DNA from: Osedax fenrisi
Taxonomy: Eukaryota; Annelida; Polychaeta; Sabellida; Siboglinidae
DNA length: 64,000 nt
Direction: 5' to 3'
NCBI GenBank assembly: GCA_964019155.1
Contig: OZ025242.1
Span: forward strand, 70,999,728 to 71,063,727
How positions within the stretch are numbered: position 1 is the first letter of the stretch; each line of letters begins with the position of its first letter. A model generated the notes under the pieces. That model did no database searches. It was not told the DNA's origin and was given only the letters and a program-made list of their open reading frames with translations. The position numbers and the translations under genes are program-made. Shown piece by piece: positions 50,110 through 62,670 of the stretch.

Positions 50110-50800
50110 AAACATATTAAATGAGATGCAGAGTGACTATACAAAATTCAAATGCCCTGAAACAGCCCTAACATTAATTGTCAAATATCTCTTATAAAAC
50201 AAAACACATAAAGCTCATCTACTATTACTAGATCTATCAGCAGCATTTGATACGTTAGACCATATTATACTAATAAATCATCTATATGATATTGGTATTA
50301 GATGCAGCATACTAGAATTAATCTTGTCCTAAATTACAGAACATACAGAAACAGTGAACATAAATGAATATTTCTCAACTTTAAAATACGGAATTCCCCA
50401 CGGCTCTGTAATGGGGCCTATACTATTTAATGTATACATAATCCCATTTTTAAGATACGATCAATATAACTGAACTGATGCGACAACAACACCTACTACA
50501 AATTAATTTCTGCATTATTTATAAATTACATGTAACTACACATCTTGCATATCATCACAAGACACCGATATACTTCGCGAAATTAATAAAGCCATATTCA
50601 AGTCTGATAGTGCAGAGACCACATAATGTACAATAAATTAAAAGCAACACAACAAAAGAATCGACACATAACAGCACAGCATTTAGTATAGCAGCATATA
50701 TCATGTGGAACAAGATCGATATTGGTTTAAGATCTTGTGAATCAACATCATCATTTAAGACATCATTAAAAACTCATTTATAATTGCCTATGATTTATAA
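50110..50800 (+). pseudogene. LINE remnant, CR1/Jockey-like, internally deleted
   Basis: Plus-strand fragments: LLLLDLSAAFDTLDHIIL (first catalytic block), YGIPHGSVMGPILFNVYI (the QGSVLGPxLF block), then a jump to the C-terminal LINE signature, WNKIDIGLRS-SFKTSLKTHL. The YxDD part is missing, so there is an internal deletion, and several stops are present. Confidence 0.8.
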
Positions 50801-51299
50801 AATACTTTTATTATTTAATGTATCATAAGCATATTATTATTGCATATTACTATTTTATTTGTATCTCATATTAACATGTTATTATAAACACTTTTGTTAA
50901 TTATCATTTAAAAAGTGTATAAAGTCAAATAAATAATAAAATATTATATCTTATAATAAATAACGTATATTTTTTAAAATATTTAACCAAATAATATATA
51001 GTTTTTTTTTATTATAAGTGTATCAAAGAAATATATTTATATTTTCATAAGTACCTATATAACATCTTCTATAGTGTATATTATTTATAAACTATAGATA
51101 ATTTTATAAAGGTTCAAACCGTTGAACCATCCAAACATCATTGTTAAAATATGTACAAAAAATACTGAGATATAAGCTTCTAAAGTTGTGTGGATAAATA
51201 TTAAATAATATGTATTATAAGTTTTACAGGTGTATGTTTATAATGCTTTAAAGACACTTATAGTTACTTTTTAATGACATATTATATATCATTTTAAAG
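50801..51299. other. AT-rich non-coding stretch
   Basis: No gene or repeat family is recognised. Confidence 0.5.
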
Positions 51300-51720
51300 A
51301 TAATGAATTATAATTTAATATTTCACAGTAAAATAATTGTTGAAAATAAAATAAACGGAAATAGTGAAAATGAAAGTTTATGGAGAAAAGAAGATTTTAG
51401 ATGTGGCGATGAAAAGATAGTCATGGATATTATCAGAATATAAGATATCATGATTATTACCATGCTAAAAGGTGGGACCGTTAATGAGTTTTTAGGCGAT
51501 GGGAGATGAAGAAATATGGTTTCTGTTTTATTGTGATTCAGTGATAGAGAGTTATTTGAAACCAATTACGGATAGATTTAATATAGTTAGACATAATAGT
51601 AGCGAAAAAAGTGAGCAAAATTTAGATCGGAAGTGCATTTGACGTTAAGTTGTATATCATCTGCGTACGAGTGAACTCAGATAAGGGGAAATTGAGAAAT
51701 AATATTAAAAATAAAAAGGA
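51300..51720 (-). pseudogene. LINE reverse transcriptase remnant
   Basis: Minus-strand fragment with SYADDIQLNV (the catalytic YADD box) followed, after frame changes, by NNSLSLNHNKTETIFL, matching the NxLxLNxxKTE motif. It may belong to the same LINE family as the remnant at 3960-6250. Inactive. Confidence 0.7.
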
Positions 51721-54700
51721 GATAAATATTGATAATAATCATTTATATATAATACAATTCATTACAACACACACACGTTAATAACCTCTCAAGGAAAGGT
51801 ATATCTCTGAAAGTGATATTATTGCTGAAGGAACAGCATAACTCTCAGAGGCCACCATCACAAAGATATCTCTTTGTTCGTCTGTTTCCTCCTCTGTAGT
51901 CCATGTGTCTGTATGCTACAGTATTATGTAATGTTATGTAATATGTAATTTTATAGTATTACCTATAAATTAATCATATATACAATGAAAAATTCTAAAT
52001 TAATGATTTATATTAATCAAATTAAACTTACTAATAATATCATGTTACCCACATGAACAACACATGCGATACGTGAACATGCCATGTGTAACATGAACAA
52101 TGCATGCATCACATGAACACATCACTAACTGTAATGTTGTCAACATTCTGGTAGTGTTTCCCCAGTTTCCTGATGTCAGTTTAGCTAAATTCGAAGGTAA
52201 ATGTCCAATTGAAGAGCTTCGATATGTTCAATAGACTTTATTCTCCCCATATCTGCTTCTTAAGGGTACAGGAGCACTCATAAAAATAACAAAACAAAAT
52301 ATTTCTGGCATTTTTGTATTACGATTTATTTATAAAATTTGATGTGTTTGTGTTAAAACTTATAAAAATAAGAATTTTAAAACAACTATAAAAATAATAT
52401 ATATATATATATATATATCTATTCTATAACTATAATGATGTATATGTATATAATATATACTCATTCAATATGCATAAAATATACACACTGTCATTTTTAA
52501 TGGCTCACAGGCATATAAATATACATATATTTATTTGAAATATATCAATAAAGTTTAATTAAAAACTTTCAACTCGATTTATACAAAATAATTATTTATA
52601 CCAAGTACATTCACTATAATTCTTGCTACTTTAGTAATAATGCACTATTTTATTTTTAATTTTTACTGTATATAGTGAATATATATATTCATAACATATG
52701 TAGCCTTATATTGATAATAATTTATAATTATTTTTATAATAATATTTTGGTAAATTTTGTTAATAGAATTTGTATGATATTTTTTTTACCACCAAAATTT
52801 ATATGCGTACCATATAGAAAATTAAAAAAACATATGGGTATTAAAATTATCAGATTAATTTTTATAAAAATTAAAAAAAATTAAATAATTTCAATAAATA
52901 TTAATTAGTGTATTAATTTTTGATAAATATCCCTTTTGTATGTAAATGAATCATGAGTGTCCCATGCCCTTCAGTGTCTTAGAGTTGATCTTGTTCTTTC
53001 TCACCTGTGGGGTGGGATGGGGTAATAACGCATTATATTATGGGCTTATTATGTTAATATATGTTAATGATAATAAACAATTATTATATAATATGTTAAT
53101 AGGGTGATTATATAATATAGTTATCATGTAATACGGTGATTTAATATCTTTTTAAAGTCCCTTACTAATATGGATATTAGGAATTAGCATTATTATATAA
53201 TTAGGAAATGATACAATAGGGTGATTGCTTAATCATATATTCATTAAGACATATTATATTTACTAAACTTAGTAAACATTATTTACTGAATAATGTTTTT
53301 GTGAATGTATGTGAATACTTATATATATATGCATGTGTTAATTTATATAAATAAGTATATATATTAGCGATAGAAATGTTTAAATAATAAAGGTTTCGGG
53401 TAATTAATATTAATTTCTAGTCGGGTATTTAATGTCACGAGTATATTTATAGTCGAGGCTATTTTGAACATATGAAATATCTATTTTAATAATATTATAT
53501 TAATATTATCACAAATATATTTTTTTTTAAAAATAACTTTCTTAAAATAAATGGAATACAAATATTTATTAGTTATATTATTATTGATTTCTCTCTAACT
53601 TATGAATATATTAATATAATATAATACTATAATTTATATAATATAACTAATAAATATTAACTATCGATGGATTTTGTACGTATTAATGTCATATTATTAT
53701 ATATTCAACAAAAGCCAGAACATATGTATATTATGTATTATAATTCAATGACAAGAAAGTATCATGAAATCTTATTAATAAAGAAATTACTCTTTATTTT
53801 TAAGTTACTCATTGATTTATTGATTATTAAAAAATAATTTTTCATTTAATATGTTATAAATAACACAACCTTCCCTCATTATTGAATTACAAATATTAAT
53901 TATAAAATGCCAGTAAGGTATTAGGTTACCTACTAACAGAAAGTTAATAAAGGGGTCATCAATTATAAAGCATATTTCCTGCATTATAATACATAGAACA
54001 TGTTTTATGTACACTAGAGCGGCTTGAAAAATATAAAATTTTCAGATAATTTATCGCTTCAGTAAAATAATAATATAAAACATGTAATATAATTCAATAT
54101 AAAAAAAATTATCTTAATTCGTAAAATATTGAATAGTCAATATGACTTTCAATTTTAACATAGGATTGATAGGAAATCTTATAATGGAGTAGATACAAAA
54201 TTAATTCAATACATTTTTTAATATACTTCCTATAAATGAATTTTATCATACGATATATATGTACTAGAATTAAATATTATTAACAGAATAGCAGAAAAAA
54301 AAAATTTTAAATAATAATTTCTTTATAATTTTATCATTTCTAGGATTGAACTTTTTATGTTTATTATTTATTGAATATTTTTTGTTTTTTGTTTTTAATC
54401 AAAAATAAAATTCAGATCAAGTTTATTATAATCTTAATAAATGTATAATATATATTTACTATATATGATTTCTATAGAAAAAATAAACATTTTCAAGGAA
54501 AGATGAATACAAAATTTCTAGGACCTATTCAATTTTTTTTTTTACCATAATATAATTTTAATTATCATTGAGATGACCGCAATAAAATTTTGTTTATATT
54601 ATATTTTTTTCTAATTTTAAAAAAATAATTTGTTTTTTAACTATACAAAATTTAAAATCTGAATTTGTTAGATCCATATTTTGATTTAAACATACTTAAG

Positions 54701-55616
54701 TCTCTTAAATGCATATTAAATAAATAATTAAATTAGAAGACGATATAAATTAATTGGTTACCAAGGTAAAACTAAAGATAAATAAATGTTGCGCATGCGC
54801 AGTAAATTTAATTATAAACAAGTATTTTTCTATAAAATATCAAATTAAACATAAAATTGACAACTCAATTGAGTATAACACAATTTTTAGTTGTTACTCT
54901 ACTGTTTATATATATTATATGTTTATAGTTTTTACTGAAGCAACATATTTAATGACTGACGAGCCACCCTAATGTACACTATAGCAATACTTATAGAAAA
55001 CAAAGTTATTACTATATACTAAATACTATATAGTATATATAGTACTAGCCGTACCCGATCCGGCGTTGCTCGATTTTTAATTATTTACTTAATAATTATT
55101 TATAGCTATTCCTGATTCTGCATTGCTAATCTATTACATTTTTTCCTAGTTCAATTTTACTAATTCTAACTATATCCGACACAGAATTTGTTACTCTTTC
55201 AATGCAGTCGGGCAAGAATAATTACTTAATTATATAATATAAACACCATTCATGATATATAATAAATAATAAATTATGTAGTATATGTGAATATACTCGG
55301 GGGTAAATAATTGACTAAATTAACTAGCCTCTCCTATGTAATGTACTAAATGTATGACTGTACAAATGGAAATGTAATCATCTTCACGTATTTAGTGAGT
55401 AATGAACATGATTCATTACAGAATATTCATATTTCAGCATTTACGTTGAATTTTCGTTAATTTAATATAGATAATTTTTAAACCATATTTAATTTGATTT
55501 ATTTAAATGTATATATTTAAACTTTCACTTCTCCCAGAATATGAACAGCGCAATTCGAATACAGTACATACAAGATATTAAAGAAGAAATACTATATAGT
55601 ATGTTATACATTACCT
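51721..55616. other. AT-rich stretch, little recognisable
   Basis: Nearly featureless AT-rich DNA. Near 52045-52125 an ACATGAACA-type word repeats several times. At 55044-55072 the words ACTAGCCGTACCCG-CGGCGTTGCTCG resemble ends of dispersed repeats known from arthropods; with only one copy here the identity is not settled. Short frames such as 52675-52884 are low-complexity Ile/Asn/Lys/Tyr and look like chance. Confidence 0.5.
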
Positions 55617-55688
55617 CTACTACTACTACTACTACTACTGCTGCTACTGCTACTGCTACTGCTACTGCTACTGCTACTGCTACTGCTA
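55617..55688. repeat. (TAC)n and (TGC TAC)n trinucleotide repeat
   Basis: About 24 triplets, changing from pure TAC to a TGC/TAC mixture. It creates an artefactual Ala/Val-rich frame on the minus strand. Confidence 0.95.
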
Positions 55689-55737
55689 AGATATACATAG
55701 ATACATATAGTTGGTAGGAATGTAATGTATTAATTGA

Positions 55738-55960
55738 TGAACTATCATCTATCTGGTTGCAGCGAAGATTAACCCTATAATGGGAGTGTGCATCGAGCGA
55801 TACAACAAGATAGTGCATCAATCAATATAACGGCATAGGTAGTGTCAACCAATGCATCAATAGCTCATCAAACTCTACGAAGGGAGAGAGCTTCTCGACT
55901 AACCTTCATGTCGGTACGATCTATCAACGGAAGCATACATCTGTTCTCGAAATCATATGA
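55738..55960 (+). other. GC-richer coding-like island, unidentified
   Basis: Two overlapping plus-strand frames have protein-like composition. One contains VAAKINPIMGVCIERYNKIV and ends at TAA (about 55829). The other is open from about 55804 and contains STKGESFSTNLHVGTIY. A possible acceptor GGTTGCAG precedes the first. I recognise no family; it may be a decayed exon or repeat. Confidence 0.3.
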
Positions 55961-56337
55961 ATTAGAACATTGATAGCGATGTCGTTACTTTGTACAACCT
56001 GTTAGTCATTGTCATGCGATATTTTAACGTGATAATCACAGTGAACTATATCATTATAATAATCGATTCGAACTACTATATATATATTTATAATCATATT
56101 TTATTATAATAATATAAAGTATTTATATATCTGATTATTAAAAATTAATGGATTATATTTATATATAAAAAGTCTGTATAAAATATCATTCTCATTTATA
56201 ATATAAATAATAATAATAATATAAATTATATGCATATCTATTTTATGAATCCATCACTATTATAATTAAAATCCCAAACTCTATACATTATCAAATAGAT
56301 ATAATAACAATATGTATTATATAATGTGGTACTGGCC
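55961..56337. other. AT-rich non-coding stretch
   Basis: Nothing recognised. Confidence 0.5.
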
Positions 56338-56963
56338 TAAGGGGGTATGCGGGTTGTAGAAATATTTCAAATATTTAAAAAAATGTAAACAAATATTATT
56401 TTAAAAATATCAAATATGGTTTGTTATATATAATATATATGAAAATTAAAGTTTAAAACCATATATAAAATATTCAAATAAAATATTTAAAACTCAACCT
56501 ATTTTTAAAAATATAAATATAATATATGTAAATATCATAAAATATAAATTATAATTTTAGTACTATTTTTAAACTTGATTTTCTCTGAATAATTATTTTT
56601 GCTAAATTATATTCCTAATAAATTCTATAACTATATGACATTTTCAGTATTTATTACATATTATGTTTATATTATAAAACTATAGGGTTATTGATTTATT
56701 TGTATTATATCATATATAAAAAATAATTTTAAATAAAAATAAAATGAAATAAATTGTTACCATTATTTGAAGACTTATATTTCCGAAAATACATAACACT
56801 TTCTTATGATGCTATAGTTTCTTATAATCAACATTCCCCTCTACAATAATCCATTTACAGAATTAATATAACTTAATTATTTTTAGATTAATAGACTTTT
56901 AAAAATAAATAAAAATCCCTATCTTTATACATTGAATTCTCACAAGCAGCGTACCCCCTTAAC
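56338..56963. mobile_element. TIR element with TAAGGGGGTAYGC ends
   Basis: TAAGGGGGTATGCGGG at the left and, in reverse complement, TTAAGGGGGTACGC at the right. Ends with a run of G next to TA resemble those at 15881-16110. The interior is AT-rich and non-coding. Confidence 0.65.
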
Positions 56964-56999
56964 AACCCACAGCCCGCATTAACTAATACAAATGTCCAG

Positions 57000-57240
57000 T
57001 AATGGCTGAAATACTGACCAGGGTGGTCTAAATAGTGACCACTCTCTTCACATGGTGTGTGACTTATTGCGTGTTCGGCATTCTATATGAAGGTCGACTG
57101 AACGGAGTTAATAGACAGACGCAGGGGTCATGAAAGAAGGTCGTCAATGAGTTAAAGTCACGATACTTTTGCCAGTCGATTGCGGTCAATGTTAGTAGGA
57201 TGCACTCGAGTGTAGTAATTATTTAGTACACCTGTCCATA
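57000..57240. other. GC-richer segment, unidentified
   Basis: Higher in GC and CpG than its neighbours (GGTCGACTGAACGGAG, CGATTGCGGTCAATG). Both strands have stops in most frames. Possibly remains of a repeat or exon. Confidence 0.3.
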
Positions 57241-57345
57241 CGATAAAATGTAAATGAATTTATTCTTATTAAATTAATTTCGACAAATCTAATTGAATAA
57301 ATTCATTTATAGTTAGAATAAGTATTTTAATTTCTAAGTAGTATA

Positions 57346-57933
57346 AAGCTGCGTTAACACCAAAATATACAGCCTTATATTGACCTGCTTTTTATAGACC
57401 GATATCAGTGAAAATCAAAATCGGGCAATTTCGGTATAAACAGCTATAATTACAGGCCGATAGCGGGTATGAATTGAATTATAATATAGAAAAAAGTTAT
57501 AAAATATTTTATATTTAACATATGTTAATATAATATAATTTACTTTAACCTCTAATCAAACAATAATCACATGATCGTTGTTATATAAGTAAATATAATT
57601 AGATGTTATATATAATATGTTTAAATTATATACAATTTTATTATTAATTTATAAGCTAGATTATTTGTATCATTATTAAAGACCACCCCAACACTGGTGG
57701 GATGGTGGGCCACCGACATAATCAAAAAATACGTAATATATTTACTAATTTAATTAGGTTGAAGCACGATATATGCATATCTTCTGCGTGAGTTTATATA
57801 TAAATTATCTATTTCCAAATCTTAAATATTTTACTTGCCCGATATCTTCATAAATGTTTTAATATGAATAATTTGAAGTAGTCAATATCTGGCTATAAAA
57901 ATAGGGCTGTATTTATTGGTGTGAACGCAGCTT
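57346..57933. mobile_element. MITE with AAGCTGCGTTMACACC ends
   Basis: AAGCTGCGTTAACACCAAA at the left and, in reverse complement, AAGCTGCGTTCACACCAA at the right, both continuing into ATACAGCC. Inner words CGATATC and CGGGCAA recur near both ends. Same style of ends as 13873-14107 and 61964-62670. Non-coding. Confidence 0.8.
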
Positions 57934-58376
57934 ACTAATACTAATAATACATTTATTAAATAATAACACCACATTTGTTACATAGTAAATAACATGCTTG
58001 AAATTATTGTAATACATATTATATTAAATTATAAGTAATTATACATATATATATATATATATATACATATAAATAAATATATAATATATACGTTTTAATT
58101 AAATTTATTGCAACGACTCTTTGTGCAAGAGCAATCAAGTGTCTAAAGGAGTTAAAAACAACAAAAAACAATAGAACGGAAAATAATCGAAAAAATAAAA
58201 TAACTAATAATAACGATCGATAAGAAATGCAGAAAATACTCAACATTAATATATGATTATAAATATTGATACAAATATGATCCGAGATATGCAGTGGTAA
58301 CTATTTTTTTAATAGATTTAAATGAGTTAGTGGATTGAGTAGAGTGTAGGTTATAGGGTAGTATATCATATACCAT

Positions 58377-58451
58377 ATCAATGATCGTGATCCTGCCCTT
58401 CACTGTGCATATACTATATGCACAGTGAAGGGCAGGATCGCGATCATTGAT
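58377..58451. repeat. Long inverted repeat, 36-bp arms, 3-nt spacer
   Basis: The left arm, containing GATCCTGCCCTTCACTGTGC, pairs with the right arm at 35 of 36 positions. GATCGG words follow. Confidence 0.95.
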
Positions 58452-58600
58452 CGGCGATCCTGTATCGTTATTGGGTACGCAAGCGAGGATCAGAATCGGG
58501 ATCGGCAAATGATTGGATATCGAATCATTCGACGAATGGGATCGGGAAAATGATAGGATCGGCGACCCCGATCGATAAAAAAAGGATCGGTGCCCATCAT
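58430..58600. repeat. GATCGG-rich segment
   Basis: Irregularly spaced GGATCGGCGA, ATCGGGATCGG and GGATCGG words lie next to the long inverted repeat. It looks like a degenerate repeat, not a gene. Confidence 0.6.
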
Positions 58601-59169
58601 TGCATATAGGATAATCTAATATTATTATATTAATTTATAATAATATTAAAAACTCCTTGATATTACATATAAAATTAAAGATTTGACTAAAAATAATAAA
58701 AAATATTTTGAGTTATATTTATAAAACTTAATTAATAAATTAACTTTTAATTTAAAATATCATACTTAGTAAAAACTTCTTTAAAACCTTACATATGTAT
58801 ATATCCCAGCATCAAAAAGGTATTATCATATATTGCTGTTAAATATAATCTGTATTTATATTAATTGTAATATTATTATAATAATTATATAAGATTGTTT
58901 ATATTAGAAACACCTAGCGAGAGAAGCGGAGAACCTCTGGCGAGCCCCTTCGATATTATCACTAATGACAACACTTTAATTATTATAATTAATTATAATT
59001 AATTAATTATTATAATATTATATTAATTACATATTAATAATATATAACAATTGGCGATGATGATTAAAATTATAAGTAATATTAATGATAATATTACAAT
59101 AAGTTTATAAAAAAAATTACTAAAGAGAAAATATGTTCCGAATATGCTTCGCAAATTCTTTGGAAAGAT

Positions 59170-59207
59170 CCACAGACTTTGAGGGTCACCACCCTCAAAG
59201 TCTGTGG
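59170..59207. repeat. Inverted repeat, perfect 17-bp arms
   Basis: CCACAGACTTTGAGGGT, a 4-nt spacer and the exact complement. A second, imperfect hairpin (CATAGACTTAGAGTACC) follows immediately at about 59214-59248. Confidence 0.95.
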
Positions 59208-59249
59208 GTAAAGACATAGACTTAGAGTACCTGGTACTCTATATCTATG

Positions 59250-61963
59250 GGTAAAGATGACTACAGTGAAGAATTTGGTGTAATAAACTATGACTCATAT
59301 GTGGATTTAAAGCAGAAATAGAAACAAGTTCTAGCCCTTCAGAAAGGGTTGACGCGTATTTATTAAAAAATGAAATAATTTACGTAAACCAATAAAAAAG
59401 CCAATATTATAATATGACTTTCTATTTTAACGTCATTAATTTCATTTGCAACTATAGTTGTATATATACATAGAGAACGAAGTGATAGAGAAGAAGCTTC
59501 TCTATAATAATGTATTGGAAATTAGCTCCCCTGTTGATAGAAAATAATTCATATATGTGTTCCACAAATCCACTGAAATAAATAAATTATTGCAAAGATT
59601 TTTAACATTTAAAACAAAATTCCATTTCTATGATTTTTTCAAATATCCTAGAATTTAAATAAATATATATTACAAAATTCCGAGAGTATATTCATGTATT
59701 AAACCTCATTGTAATAATACAATATATAACTGGAAAGAATAACAATTACCACCTGTTTGTATTAATATTTATTATTATTCCTAATTATATTTTAAATTGA
59801 TTTTAATGGATAATTTTTAAATATTATTATATAATTTGGGAAAATATCGTCACTATTTCAAATAGTATTTGAATATAGGTATTATATACCTAATATAAAT
59901 ATACCTATTAATAAGTATATTTAAATTGATTTTGAATGTAAAATTCTAAATAATACTATATAGTATATTTCATATATAATTTATAAGAAATAATACCGTC
60001 ACTATTTAAAATAATATGTGCATATAATATACTAATATTAGGTATATATGTGGTATATTTAATATAAATGTTACATAGTTTAAATAATATATTTGTTTTC
60101 ACATATAATTTGTATGTTAATAATTATATTTGAAATTGATTTTAAATAAAAAAGTGTAAATTATATTACATAATTTATAAGAAATAATATCATACAATTT
60201 GAATATTATTATTAAGTATATCCAGGGATATCTCCCTGGTATATCTAAATTGATTTAAAATGTTAAATTCTAAATAATATTATATTGTATATTTCATATA
60301 AAAAAAGAGAAAGAATTGAATTATATATTTCATGATTTTGAATGTAAAATTCTAAATTATATTATGATATATTAAATTCATATACACTTTACAAATAGAG
60401 AATGAACAACGTTATTTGTCTATTATATGTATATCTTACAATATCAATACTATTAGTATTACAATCAATATTATTTTAATAAATTATTTAAATATTTAAT
60501 TTAATATATATTTTATAATATGTATTATTAGGAAAAATAAATATGTATTTATATCGTAATGTTTGGAAAATATACTTTTATTTTGTCAAATTATTAAATA
60601 TATACTTATTAATATTTGAATATATGTTAAATTAATTATTGGGGTATAAGATTAAATATTTCATTAATTATAAATATATTATAAATTAATAATTTTAGTA
60701 CAAGATTAAATATTACATTAAAGTATAATATATTGTATATGATATATATACTGTAAATTATTTATTCCTTAAGTTATTATTTTGAATGTTATGTATATTA
60801 TTGTAATATATATAATGATATAATTGTTACATCTACTTCAGTAATTATAAATAATTAATATTTTAAATGATTTAGATTTCCACGTTCTATTTGAAGACAA
60901 CATATTTGGACAAATTCAATTGGAATCATTATTCATAACATTAAACCTTATAGGATATGATATGTAGCAAACAATTCTCCGCAAATAATTGTTACTATAA
61001 TACAAAGAGATGTAAATTAGCAAATAATGCATATCCAAAACATGTTTGTATTATTTATTTTTAATGATACTTAAATTGTAAAAATATTATATAATTTATT
61101 TATAAATAATATAAAAAATAGTAATTCAAATTAGTAGTAAATTTATTTTATTACAATTATTAATTAATTATTTATTATGTAATTTAGGCAGATCATATTC
61201 ATTATCCAAATTCAGTTTCTTCTCACGAAGTAGTATCCACGGTAAGTTCTTATAATCTTTCAAATTTCATATTGATATTGAGAATCTTATCTGTAAATAA
61301 AAATAAACATTACTTCTTATCATACATTAATAAGTTAAAATATATATATATATAATGATATAACATATTGTATTGAATTATGTGAAATCAATAAACAATA
61401 ATATTAAAATAAAATACTTACAATTTACTGCTATATGAATATATTTACCTACATATTAATGAAATAGAACATAATAAATGTTTAATTACTGATGTTATTA
61501 AATAATAAGTAGATTAAACTATTCGGACATTATATTAATTAATTTTATATAATTCTCTATTATAAAAACAGAATGTTAACTTAAATCAAAACCATACTAT
61601 TGATTAGCAGAATAATGAAATACAGAACATAACTGATGTTAGTAATTATAATTATATCTAATTTATAGTTATTTATATAGTAGAATTTATATATTTATAT
61701 TATATATTCTGCTAAAATATAATTATATATTGAGGAGGGAAAGTTATTGAGACCTACGTTTTTATAACCAAACAATACATTAAATATCAATTAATATAAT
61801 AAATAATAATTCCATAATCTTTATATATGACTGCATTACGTAGTTCTAAATAATTGATATCGAGTCGATATTATCGACATATATTACAATTACACTTATT
61901 ATGCAATTAGAATACCTATATTATAAAATAATTTTCCATGTAAATTTAGATGATCTAAGATGG
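59250..61963. other. AT-rich stretch, one exon-like 54-nt segment
   Basis: No gene is recognised. The segment 61188-61241 lies between TTTAG and GTAAGT, is a multiple of three and is open (ADHIHYPNSVSSHEVVST), but stands alone. Confidence 0.35.
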
Positions 61964-62670
61964 TGTCATACCAAAAATAACAGCTTGATATCGCGGCATA
62001 TAAATATTAGGCAGTTTCGGTGTGAAAGGTTATACAGATTTCGAACAGGTCTATATAAAGAAAGTGGATAAGCAATTGACGTACGAAATGCATGTAAAAG
62101 ATAGATACGCGAATGGCACTTTTATCGATAAATTAACAAAATAGTATCAGTGATTTTGATTGGATATTAGCCATAGTATGTCAAATATTAAAACAGTAGC
62201 CTTTTCGTCGAAATAGATTAAAGTGACTTCTATCTATATCAATGGATTTAGAATATAAATATCAATGAAATAGTATGATATCTTCACTTTAAATACACAA
62301 CATTACGATGAATGTTGATATGATGTATTTTAAATATATAATTTTATTTTTAGTATAGATAGTACATTAAAATTGCTAGTAATTATCAATATATATATAT
62401 ATGTATAAATAAATATTATTATAAATAAAAAAGTAGTGGGCCAGATAGTGGGTTTCGACTGCAGCGCCCGTAGCGAATAGTGCCAATAATACATTCAATT
62501 GCTTATCCACTTTTTTAATATCGATGGTCAACACACACTTTGTGAGTGCGGTTATATATAAATTACCTATTAAATCTTTGACTTGTCAGATATCGGGTAA
62601 AAGTTTTAAAATGAATAAATAATATCTAATTTGTATAGCCTGATATCAGGCTGTTATTTTTGGTGTGAAA
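61964..62670. mobile_element. MITE with TCAYACCAAAAATAACAGC ends
   Basis: TGTCATACCAAAAATAACAG at the left and, in reverse complement, TTTCACACCAAAAATAACAG at the right, both followed by a TGATATC word. GC-richer interior pieces (GACTGCAGCGCCCGTAGC) show no frame. Related in style to the CACACC elements at 13.9 and 57.3 kb. Confidence 0.75.

Noticed and set aside
52675..52884. 69-codon ORF
   Set aside because: Low-complexity Ile/Asn/Lys/Tyr composition expected by chance at this base composition; no motif.
55525..55821. Minus-strand ORF with a long Ala/Val run
   Set aside because: Generated by the trinucleotide repeat at 55617-55688.
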